Source of the DNA: DATAOG01 sp963757395
Lineage (GTDB): Bacteria > Pseudomonadota > Alphaproteobacteria > Geminicoccales > Geminicoccaceae
Assembly (NCBI GenBank): GCA_963757395.1
Contig: CAVWRK010000025.1
Coordinates: forward strand, 62,001 to 126,000
Direction: 5' to 3'
DNA length: 64,000 bases
The notes beneath the pieces are model-generated. The model did not search any database. It had not been told where the DNA came from and saw only the letters and a program-made list of their open reading frames with translations. Numbering within the stretch: the first letter of the stretch is position 1; every line of letters begins with the position of its first letter. Shown here piece by piece: positions 31,120 to 40,743 of the stretch. Both the position numbers and the translations under genes were made by a program.

Positions 31120-31846
31120 CGCCAGCGATCTCGAGCAGGAGCTTGGACAGGATCGCCGAGGCGAACGCGGAATAGTCCTCGGCCACGACGATGAAGGCAC
31201 CCGGGCCGCCGATCACCCGGTCCTCGAAATAGCGGTCGAGGTCCCCCGGCGGCAGGCCGCCCCAGGGATTCGGGCGGTCGTTGACGATCGGCAGGCCGTT
31301 GATCGTGATCCCGGCCGCGACCGCGTCGTCGCGCGCGTGCTCGACCGGCCGGCCGCGGTTGTTGTAGCCGTCGCCCGAGATGTCGATCACCCGGCGGGCG
31401 CCCTTGAAGCCGTTGCCCTCGAACAGCGGTGCCGCGTAGTCGATCGCGGCGCTGAGCGAGGTCCAGTGCGCGCTCATCAGCGGCGCCTCGGTAAGCGCGT
31501 CGGCGAAGGCGAAGGCGCCGGTGGCATCCTCGATCACCGTCCAGTCGAGCAGGATGCGCTGATACTGCTCGCCCGCCCATTCAACGTAGGTGAGCGCGAT
31601 CCGGCCGAACATGCCGCCCCGGATCGCCTCGATCACGCGCGGGTGGCGGAGCGCTGCGATGTAGCCTTCACGTTGCAGGCGCGCCTCGGCCGGATCGACG
31701 CTGCCCGAGATGTCGACCGCGAGCACCAGCTCGAGGTCGACCGGCAGGTCGGCGGCGCCGGCGCCGAGAGCGGGCGCGCCGATCAGGCCGCCGACCAAAC
31801 CGATGACCAGGGCGCCGCTGCGCGCCAGCCGTCGAAGTGGCATCAT
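31061..31846 (-). CDS. DUF1194 domain (VWA-like) exported protein, altered C-terminus
   Basis: A signal peptide (ALVIGLVGGLIGAPALGAGA) precedes a von Willebrand factor A-like domain: LELVLAVDISGSVDPAEARL with the metal-ion-dependent adhesion site DxSxS, RVIDISGDGYNNRGRPVEHA and GPGAFIVVAEDYSAFASAIL. The DUF1194 family is common in alphaproteobacteria and is uncharacterised; it is probably periplasmic. After LLLEIAG (about 31120) the sequence turns into unrelated codons (ACGRSARRWP...) that are antisense to the Fic fragment. The natural stop has therefore been lost at the junction, although the domain is essentially complete. ATG 31846 or 31843. Confidence 0.85.
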   Translation of the reverse strand: MMPLRRLARSGALVIGLVGGLIGAPALGAGAADLPVDLELVLAVDISGSVDPAEARLQREGYIAALRHPRVIEAIRGGMFGRIALTYVEWAGEQYQRILLDWTVIEDATGAFAFADALTEAPLMSAHWTSLSAAIDYAAPLFEGNGFKGARRVIDISGDGYNNRGRPVEHARDDAVAAGITINGLPIVNDRPNPWGGLPPGDLDRYFEDRVIGGPGAFIVVAEDYSAFASAILSKLLLEIAGACGRSARRWPSTGAGGRGA

Positions 31847-31869
31847 GGCAGCTCTCCCGCAGTCTCTCC

Positions 31870-33633
31870 TCACGGTGCCGGCCGCCGGGCGCGGCGGCCT
31901 CGACTGAGCCGTTGTGCCCAGGACGCCCTGGCCGACCTGGTCGAGATCGGACCGTCAGCCGGCAGCAGGCTGGCATCGGCGACCAGGCGGACCCGCAGCG
32001 GGCGGCGGCGACCACGGATCTCAATCTCGCGCAACTCGAAGCCGGCGAGATCGATCCCGGCGCGCTCGGCGAGTCGCGCCGAGACCACCAGCTGGACGCC
32101 GACCTCCTTGGTCAGCGCCTCGAGCCGCGAGGCGACGTTGACGGGATCGCCGATCGCGGTCAGCGCGGTCGCGCGGCCGAAGCCCATCTCGCCGAGGATC
32201 ACCGGTCCCACGTGCAGGCCAATCCCCATCCGGAGCGGCGCGCGCAGATCGGGCTCGAGTTGCCGGTTCAGCCGATCGAGGGCTTCCGCCATCGCCCGCG
32301 CGCCGGCGAGCGCCCGCCGGCAGGCGGCCTCGGGCTCGAGGTCGATGCCGAACAGCGCCATGATGCCGTCGCCGATGAATTTGTCGACCCGACCGCCCGC
32401 ACCTTCGATCGCCTGGCCCATGGCCTTGAAATATTGGTTGAGCACGAACACCACGTCGTAGGGCAGACGGCCCTCGGCCATGCGGGTGAAGGCGCGCAGA
32501 TCCGCGAACAGCACCGCGATCTCGCGCTCCATGCCCTGGCCGGGATTGACCTGGACGCGCACGTCGCGCGGCCCCGCGGTCGCCGGCAGCAGCGGAACCA
32601 GCGCGAGGTCGCGGGTCGGCCGTAGCTGGCAGGCGAGGCGGACGTTGCCGGTCGCACCGCCGATCCGGGCCAGGACCCGGACCTCGTCCGGCGCCGGCGG
32701 CGGCAGATGCTCGGCCCCCTCGCCGACCCGGATGCGACAGGTCGAGCAGCGGCCGCGGCCGCCGCAGACCGAGGCGTGCGGGATGCCGGCCGCGCGCGAG
32801 GCCTCGAGCACGCTCATGCCCGGCGCGATCGTGACCGTCACGCCGCCCGGGTAGGACAGGCGGACCCGACCGCCGAGCCGCTGGCGCAGGCTGCGCGCCG
32901 CCCGTCCGCCGAAGGTCGCCAGCAGGATCAGGATGAAGCCCCAGAGCACCGCCCGCTCGGTCCGGTAGACCCAGGCGAGCGCGGCTTGATCGGGCCAGCG
33001 GTCGATGTCGGCATGGGCGGCGAGCCACTGCGGATCGGCCTCGGCCGCTTCCCGCAGCTCGCGCCCGGCGTCGGCGAAGCCGATCAGGGCGAGCGTCGGC
33101 AGCAGAAGGCCGACGGCGAACAGCCAGGGCTTGAGGCGCCCGTACCAGGGGCGGATGCGCAGCCAGAAATGCAGCCCGATACAGCCGTGCAGCCAGACGA
33201 TGACGAGCATCAGGCTCTGTCGCCAGGCGTCCTTCGGCCACAGGACATTGAGGACATAGAAGTAGTCGTCGTCGACGCCAAAGTGCAGGTTGACGCCGCG
33301 GGTGCCGATGATGTGGCCCGCGAGCCAGAACGGGATCAGCAGGCCGAGCGTGATCTGCGCCGCCTCCCAGGCCGGCATGCGCAGGCTGCGGCGGCGCCAG
33401 AGCTTGTGCACGACCAGCCCGATGTGGCCGAACAGCGCGGCATAGAGCAGCAGCGTGCCGGGCAGGCTGCGCCAGACCGCGACGAACGCCGCGCGCCCCT
33501 GCGCCATGGCGGCGAGCGACACGATTCCAAGCGCATGGTTGGCCAGATGGCCGGCCACGAACAGCATGAGCACCAAGCCGGAGGCGAGGCGCAGTCGCGT
33601 CGTGAGATCGGAGCGCGGGCGCATCCAGGCCAT
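31870..33633 (-). CDS. Redox-type adenylate cyclase: heme-b-like membrane domain, [2Fe-2S] domain, class III catalytic domain
   Basis: Residues ~10-265 contain about six membrane helices rich in His (HLANHALG, LFGHIGLVVHKLW, AGHIIGTRG, WLHGCIGLHFWLR), resembling the SdhC-like heme-b module of rhizobial CyaC cyclases. Residues ~270-350 form a ferredoxin domain with cluster Cys in ASVCGGRGRCSTCRIRV and a fourth in RLACQL. From ~370 is a class III catalytic domain: IAVLFADLRAFTRMAEG (metal Asp), GRVDKFIGDGIMALFG (Lys and second Asp), AIGDPVNVASRLEALT. All catalytic residues are present. By analogy it should sense quinone-pool or cluster redox state and make cAMP. The C-terminal tail past 545 is basic and variable. 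ATG 33633 gives the full first helix. It is 24 bp upstream of the DUF1194 gene and may share its transcript. Confidence 0.9.
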   Translation of the reverse strand: MAWMRPRSDLTTRLRLASGLVLMLFVAGHLANHALGIVSLAAMAQGRAAFVAVWRSLPGTLLLYAALFGHIGLVVHKLWRRRSLRMPAWEAAQITLGLLIPFWLAGHIIGTRGVNLHFGVDDDYFYVLNVLWPKDAWRQSLMLVIVWLHGCIGLHFWLRIRPWYGRLKPWLFAVGLLLPTLALIGFADAGRELREAAEADPQWLAAHADIDRWPDQAALAWVYRTERAVLWGFILILLATFGGRAARSLRQRLGGRVRLSYPGGVTVTIAPGMSVLEASRAAGIPHASVCGGRGRCSTCRIRVGEGAEHLPPPAPDEVRVLARIGGATGNVRLACQLRPTRDLALVPLLPATAGPRDVRVQVNPGQGMEREIAVLFADLRAFTRMAEGRLPYDVVFVLNQYFKAMGQAIEGAGGRVDKFIGDGIMALFGIDLEPEAACRRALAGARAMAEALDRLNRQLEPDLRAPLRMGIGLHVGPVILGEMGFGRATALTAIGDPVNVASRLEALTKEVGVQLVVSARLAERAGIDLAGFELREIEIRGRRRPLRVRLVADASLLPADGPISTRSARASWAQRLSRGRRARRPAP

Positions 33634-33755
33634 TCAACCTATGATACGTCCGGCGGCAAGCCACCATTGCGCTGCTTTGACCGGCCGCCGTACGCGGCGG
33701 TGTCCAACCTCAGTGCCAGGCTAGCACGGTCGTCCCATGCCGTACAAAAGGGCTC

Positions 33756-35681
<1,926 letters not shown>

Positions 35682-35720
35682 CGCTCGCTTCCCCGCTGCT
35701 CTGCTTGGGCTTGGTTGGGC

Positions 35721-35751
35721 CGGATGTAGGCAACCGCCGCGCGCGTTCAAG
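35721..35751 (-). promoter_or_regulatory. RpoH (heat-shock) promoter of htpG
   Basis: On the minus strand CTTG (35751-35748) is followed after 17 bp by CCTACATCCG (35730-35721). This matches the alphaproteobacterial RpoH consensus CTTG-N17/18-CYTATNTNNG at all but one defined position. It lies 40 bp before the htpG ATG and touches the stop codon of the upstream gene. Confidence 0.7.
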
Positions 35752-36511
35752 CGCCGGCCGGCGCTGGTCCGTCTCGGCCGAGCTCCGAGAACAGACGGCC
35801 GAAGCCGCGGACGCGCCCTGGATCAGCGCCGGCGAGCCGGAGCCCCTGCCAGATCCCGGTCGCGACCGTGTCGTAAACCCTGACGCCGGTCTCGGCCTCG
35901 AGCGCCGGGGCGACCGCCGCGCCCCGGAAGTTGGTGCAAAAGACCGTGATCGCATCCGGCTTTGCTCGTGCCACCGCCCGCACCAGGTCGGCGATCAGCT
36001 CCTCGCCGTAGTCGGCGAACGAGAAGTTGCCGGGATCGCCGAGATGGCGCTCGGCGACGCACTCATAGCCGGCGGCGGCGTAGTGGGCGACGATCCGCGC
36101 CTGGATCTCGTCGAGATAGGGCGTCACGAGCCCGAAGCGCCGGACGCCGGTCAGCCGGAAAATCTCGTTCAGCGCCAGAACCGAAGTGCCGGCCGGAATG
36201 CCGGTCGCGGCGGTGATCGCCCGGCAGAGCGCCTCGTCGGATTCGAAGCCGAGCCAGCCCGCGGCCGTGCCGCTCCAGACGATCGCGTGCACCCGGGCAT
36301 CGGCCAGCAGGCGTGCTGCGGCCAGGATTGGCCCGGTCTCAAACTGCTGCAGCGCCGCCTCGCCGAGCGAGATCTCGCGCACCGGGAAGCGGGCGAAATG
36401 CGCGCTGACGTCGGGCAGCCCCGCGAGCATGGCCGCGGTCAGCGGCTCCAGCACCGTGTTCGAGGACGGCGTCAGCACGCCCACACGCGTGCGCGCTCCA
36501 GGATCGGTCAT
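35747..36511 (-). CDS. Arylmalonate decarboxylase/maleate isomerase-like Asp/Glu racemase family protein
   Basis: A 254-residue cytoplasmic protein of the Asp/Glu racemase fold. VGVLTPSSNTVLEPLTAAML at the start and ITVFCTNFRGAAVAPALEAE near residue 195 match maleate cis-trans isomerases and arylmalonate decarboxylases. Racemases and maleate isomerase use two Cys; here the first position is VWSGTAAGW (Ser/Gly, no Cys) and only the second Cys (FCTN) remains. A one-cysteine arrangement is found in arylmalonate decarboxylase, so a decarboxylase-like or altered activity is possible. The start overlaps the dtd stop by four bases, so the pair is co-transcribed; no functional link between them is evident. 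Confidence 0.8.
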   Translation of the reverse strand: MTDPGARTRVGVLTPSSNTVLEPLTAAMLAGLPDVSAHFARFPVREISLGEAALQQFETGPILAAARLLADARVHAIVWSGTAAGWLGFESDEALCRAITAATGIPAGTSVLALNEIFRLTGVRRFGLVTPYLDEIQARIVAHYAAAGYECVAERHLGDPGNFSFADYGEELIADLVRAVARAKPDAITVFCTNFRGAAVAPALEAETGVRVYDTVATGIWQGLRLAGADPGRVRGFGRLFSELGRDGPAPAGA

Positions 36512-36978
36512 CCGCCGTTCCGTCTCGCCGGGTAAAGCGCCGCGCCGTCGAGCCAGATCGTGACCGGGCCGTCGTTGACCAGCCGGACCGCCATGCGGGC
36601 GCCGAACCGGCCGGTCGCGACCGGCAGGCCCTGCGCCCGCAAGTGAGCGCAGAAGTGCTCGTACAGCGGCTCCGCCACCGCCGGCAGGGCGGCGGCGATG
36701 AAGCTCGGCCGGTTGCCCTTGCGCAGATCGGCCAGCAGCGTGAACTGGCTCACCACCAGCAGGCTGCCGCCGACCTCGAGCACCGAGCGGTTCATCTTGC
36801 CGGCCCCGTCCTCGAAGATGCGCAGCGCCGCGACCTTGCGAGCGAGCCGATCGGCTTCCGCCGCGCCATCGCCCGCCTCGACGCCGAGCAGCGCCAGGAG
36901 CCCCTTGCCGATCGCGCCGACCACCCGGCCGTCGACCTCGACGCTCGCCTCGCTCACCCGCTGCAACAATGCCTTCAC
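36508..36978 (-). CDS. dtd: D-aminoacyl-tRNA deacylase
   Basis: Hydrolyses D-amino acids and glycine mischarged on tRNA. 156 residues with the two family motifs: the SQF(T) motif in LLVVSQFTLLADLRKGNRPS and the cross-subunit GPVT motif in NDGPVTIWLDGAA (near residue 141). The N-terminus KALLQRVSEASVEVDGRVVG is typical. The start is GTG at 36978; a longer frame to 37113 runs through the divergent promoter region and is not conserved in character. The stop overlaps the start of the downstream racemase-family gene. Confidence 0.96.
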   Translation of the reverse strand: MKALLQRVSEASVEVDGRVVGAIGKGLLALLGVEAGDGAAEADRLARKVAALRIFEDGAGKMNRSVLEVGGSLLVVSQFTLLADLRKGNRPSFIAAALPAVAEPLYEHFCAHLRAQGLPVATGRFGARMAVRLVNDGPVTIWLDGAALYPARRNGG

Positions 36979-37130
36979 GGCTGAAGCCCCCGCATGAACT
37001 CCGAGACTACGCTGACCGCAGGCGCCGCCGGCCTCATATGAGCGAAGTCGGACGCCACAGTTTTCTACCATTGCGAAAGACTTGCCCGGTACAATCGCGT
37101 CCTTCGAGCCCATGGGACGGATGAAACGCC

Positions 37131-39295
37131 GTGAGTGACGATCGTCGACCGCTCGATCGACTGGCCGCGCACTATGGCATCGAGCCCGATTTCACCGACA
37201 ACTGGCAGCGCCGGCATCTGGTCGCCGACGCCACCAAGCAGGCGCTGCTCGACGGCGCTGGGCGTGCCGGCCGAGAGCGCGGCCGAGATCGAGGCGAGCC
37301 TGCACGCCGCGCTCACGACATCCTGGCAGCAGATCCTGGCGCCGGTCGAGGTTGTCCGCAAGGGCGCGCCGCTGGCGCCGGCCGTGACCCTGCCGGCCGG
37401 CCTCGGCGGCCGGCTCGCCTGGATCGCCCTGACCGAGGCCGGCGAGCGCCATCGCGGCGAGGCTCGCCTCGATGCTTTGGAGGTCACGGCGGATCGAGTG
37501 GATCGACGGGGCTCGCTACCAGACCCGCCGGCTGCCGCTGCCGCTCGACCTGCCGCTCGGCTACCACCGCCTCGAGGTGACGATTGGCGACACCGCACCC
37601 AGCGCGATGGCCTTGACCGTCACGCCCGAGCGGGCCTTCGGCCTCGCCGACCTCGATCGTGAGCATCTCTGGGGCGTCACCCTGCCGCTCTATGGCCTTT
37701 GCTCGGAGCGCAACTGGGGGATCGGCGATTTCGGCGATCTGGCCGACCTCGCGAAGGCCATGGCCGGGCTCGGCGCCGGGCTGATCGGCATCAACCCGGT
37801 GCACGCGCTGTTTCCGTCGCGGGCCGATCGGATCAGCCCCTATGCACCCTCCAGCCGCCGGTTCCTGAACGTTCTCCTGATCTCGATCGAGCGGGCGGCG
37901 CGGCGCCTGGGCGGCCTGCCGGCGCTCGATCCCGCGTGCCGGGCCATGCTGGCGCGCGCACGGGCCGCGGCGCAGGTCGACTATCCGACCATCGCGGAGC
38001 TCAAGCAGGGCGCGCTCGAGCAGCTCCACCGCACCTTCGCCGCGAGCGGCGGGCCGGCGCGCGCGGCCTTCGATCAATTCCGGGCGCGGGTCGGGCCGAG
38101 CCTCGAGCGTCAGGCGGTCTTCGAGGCCCTGCTCGATCATCTGGTTCAGAAGGACCCGGCACACCGCTGCTGGCGCCATTGGCCCGCCGACTACCGCAGC
38201 CCGGATCACCCCGCGGTCGCCGCCTTCGCTGCCCGGCACGCGCAGCGGGTCGAGTTCTTCCAGTTCCTGCAGTGGCTGGCCGACGAGCAGCTCGCCGAGG
38301 CGCAGACCGAGGCGCAGGCCGCCGGCATGCCGATCGGGCTCTACCTCGACCTCGCGGTCGGCGTCGATCCGGACGGTGCCGAGGCCTGGGCCGATCCTGC
38401 AACCGTCGCCTCGCGGGTGCGGATCGGCGCCCCGCCCGACGATTTCAGCCCCAAGGGCCAGGACTGGGGCCTCGCGCCGCTCGCCCCGCTGGCGCTGCGC
38501 GCCCAGGCCTACGCGCCCTTCGTCGAGCTGTTGCGCCGGAACATGGCGCATGCCGGAGCGCTGCGGATCGATCACGTGCTGGGCCTCCGGCGGAGCTTCT
38601 GGCTGCCGCCCGAGCGCGACCTGCCGGGCGCCTATGTGCGCTATCCGCTTGACGACCTGCTCGGCCTGATCGCGCTCGAGGCGGAGCGCGCGCGCTGCGT
38701 CGTGATCGGCGAGGACCTGGGCACGGTGCCCGAGGGCTTCCGCGCGACCCTCGCCGAGGCGGGCCTGCTCGGCTGCCGCGTGCTCTATTTCGAGCGCGAC
38801 CAGGAGGGTCGGTTCCGGGGCGCCGCCAGCTACCCGTCGGCCTGCCTCGCCTCGATCGGCACCCACGACCTGCCGACACTTGCCGGCTTCTGGGTCGGGC
38901 GCGACATCGACTGGCGCGAGCGCCTCGGGCTGTTCGCCGAGCCGGCGCAGCCCGCGCGCGAGCGGATCGAGCGCGGCCTGATCCGGCAGCGCCTCCTCGA
39001 GCTGCTCGCCGCCGAGGGCCTGCTGCCGGCGGGGCTCGACCCGGCGGACCCGCCGGCGGAGCTGCCCTGGAGCGTGGTCCTGGCCCTGCACCAGCTGCTG
39101 GCCAGGTCGCCCGCCGAGCTCGTGGTCATGCAGCTCGAGGACGCGCTCCAGCTGGTCGAGCAGGCGAACCTGCCCGGGACGACCGACCAGCATCCGAACT
39201 GGCGCCGCCGGCTCGAGGTCCCGCTCGAGCAGCTCGCGGCCGACCCGGGGGTGCTCGAGCTCGCGCAGGGGATCCAAAGCGCCCGAGCACGCTGA
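37131..39295 (+). CDS. malQ: 4-alpha-glucanotransferase, two frameshifts near the 5' end
   Basis: GH77 amylomaltase that transfers glucan chains in glycogen or maltodextrin metabolism. The catalytic part (from ~37490 in one frame) is intact: GVTLPLYGLCSERNWGIGDF, RISPYAPSSRRFLNVLLISI, HAGALRIDHVLGLRRSFWLP with the nucleophile Asp, CVVIGEDLGTVPEGFRATL with the acid/base Glu, and ASIGTHDLPTLAGFW. The N-terminal region is spread over three frames: RRPLDRLAAHYGIEPDFTDN (first), LGVPAESAAEIEASLHAALT (from ~37256) and RRIEWIDGARYQTRRLPLPL (from ~37485). About 720 residues when joined, as expected for the long proteobacterial type. The breaks are probably sequence errors or recent mutations. No other glycogen genes are adjacent. 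Confidence 0.88.
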
Positions 39296-39363
39296 CCGCC
39301 CTCTCGACGCGCGCGCGCCGATGAGCGACAACGCTGACAGCGCGGCGTCGTGGCGGTGACGGC

Positions 39364-40033
39364 ATGCGAAGAGACATCAAGATCGCGCCCTCGATCCTGG
39401 CGGCGGACTTCGCCAAGCTGGGCGCGGAGGTGCGCGCGGTCGACGCGGCCGGTGCGGATTTCATCCACATCGACGTCATGGACGGCCACTTCGTGCCCAA
39501 CATCTCGCTCGGGCCCCAGGTGGTGCGAGCGCTCCGCCCGCACTCCGCAAAGCCGTTCGACGTCCACCTCATGATCGCGCCGGCCGATCCCTACATCGAG
39601 GCCTTCGCCGAGGCCGGCAGCGACCTGATCACCGTCCACGTCGAGGCCGGCCCCCATCTCGACCGCTCGCTGCAGCTGATCCGGGCCCTCGGCAAGAAGG
39701 CGGGCGTCAGCCTCAACCCCGCGACGCCGCCCTCGGCGATCGAATACGTGCTGGGCCGGGTCGACCTGGTCCTGGTGATGTCGGTCAACCCGGGCTTCGG
39801 CGGCCAGCAGCTGATCCCGGCGACCATCGACAAGATCCGCGTGGTGCGCGCCATGATCGGCGAGCGGCCGATCGACCTCGAGGTCGACGGCGGGATCAAC
39901 CCAGAGACCGTCGGCGCCGCCGCCGCCGCCGGCGCTAACGTGATCGTCGCCGGCTCCTCGATCTTCTCGAGCCACGACTACCGCACGGCGATCGACGACG
40001 CTGCGCCGGCGGGCGATCGACGCGGAGCCTTGA
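39364..40033 (+). CDS. rpe: Ribulose-phosphate 3-epimerase, frameshift just before the stop
   Basis: Interconverts ribulose 5-phosphate and xylulose 5-phosphate. Diagnostic motifs: KIAPSILAADFAKLGAEVRA, DFIHIDVMDGHFVPNISLGP, PFDVHLMIAPADPYIEAFAE, DLVLVMSVNPGFGGQQLIPA and PIDLEVDGGINPETVG, ending GSSIFSSHDYRTAIDD. The frame as given then runs on without a stop into rpiA. With a one-base change near 40002 the sequence reads LRRRAIDAEP and stops at TGA 40031-40033, two bases before the rpiA ATG. That is the normal Rpe C-terminus, so the apparent fusion is judged an indel artefact or mutation. ATG 39364. Confidence 0.93.
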
Positions 40034-40035
40034 CG

Positions 40036-40743
40036 ATGGCCGACCAGGATCGGGAGAAGCGGGTCGCCGCGGCGAAGAGCCTGGACTACGTCGAGGCTGG
40101 CCAGATCGTCGGGCTGGGCTCCGGCTCGACCGCCGCGTTCGCGGTCGAGATGCTGGGCGAGCGGGTGCGCGCGGGGCTCGCCATCCGAGGCGTCGCGACC
40201 TCGGCTGCGACCCGGCGGCTGGCGGAAGCCGGGCAGATCCCGCTGCTGCCACTCGCAGAGGTGAGCCGTCTCGATCTGACCATCGACGGCGCCGACGAGG
40301 TCGACCCCGAGCTGCAGTTGATCAAGGGCGGCGGGGCCGCGCTGCTGCACGAGAAGATCGTCGCCTTTGCTTCGGATCGGCTGATCATCATCGTCAATTC
40401 GAGCAAGCTCGTGCCTCGGCTCGGCGCCTTCTCGCTGCCGGTCGAGGTCGTGCCGGCCGCCGGGCGCCTGCTCGCCGCGAAGTTGCAGACGCTCGGCTGC
40501 ACGCCGACGCTCCGCCTGCGCACCGGCGGCAGCGAGCCGTTGGTGACCGAGGAGGGCAACCATCTGCTCGACTGCGCCTTCGGCGAGATCCCGGACCCGC
40601 GGCACCTCGCCCGAACCCTCGCCGACCTGCCGGGGGTGGTCGAGCACGGCCTGTTCGTCGACATGGCCGATCTCGTGATCGTCGGGCGCGGCGAGGCGAC
40701 CGAGCGTGCTGACCCGCCGGAGCGGTGCGCTCAGCTCGCCTGA
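40036..40743 (+). CDS. rpiA: Ribose-5-phosphate isomerase A
   Basis: Interconverts ribose 5-phosphate and ribulose 5-phosphate. 235 residues with the phosphate-binding GQIVGLGSGSTAAFAVEMLG, the active-site LTIDGADEVDPELQLIKGGG (Asp, Glu, Lys) and HEKIVAFASDRLIIIVNSSK. It closes with VEHGLFVDMADLVIVGRGE. ATG 40036 begins MADQDREKRVAAAKSLDYVE, a normal RpiA start, two bases after the inferred rpe stop. rpe and rpiA acting in sequence join the pentose phosphate pathway to the xylulokinase and nucleoside genes of the window. The 3' end overlaps the convergent ATPase gene by 13 bp. Confidence 0.95.
   Translation: MADQDREKRVAAAKSLDYVEAGQIVGLGSGSTAAFAVEMLGERVRAGLAIRGVATSAATRRLAEAGQIPLLPLAEVSRLDLTIDGADEVDPELQLIKGGGAALLHEKIVAFASDRLIIIVNSSKLVPRLGAFSLPVEVVPAAGRLLAAKLQTLGCTPTLRLRTGGSEPLVTEEGNHLLDCAFGEIPDPRHLARTLADLPGVVEHGLFVDMADLVIVGRGEATERADPPERCAQLA

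Noticed and set aside
26721..31120. Insertion sequence or prophage as carrier of the mosaic region
   Set aside because: No transposase, integrase, terminal inverted repeats or target-site duplication was recognised at either edge.
39364..40743. Genuine bifunctional Rpe-RpiA enzyme
   Set aside because: A one-base shift restores a normal Rpe stop directly before a normal RpiA start; listed as two genes.
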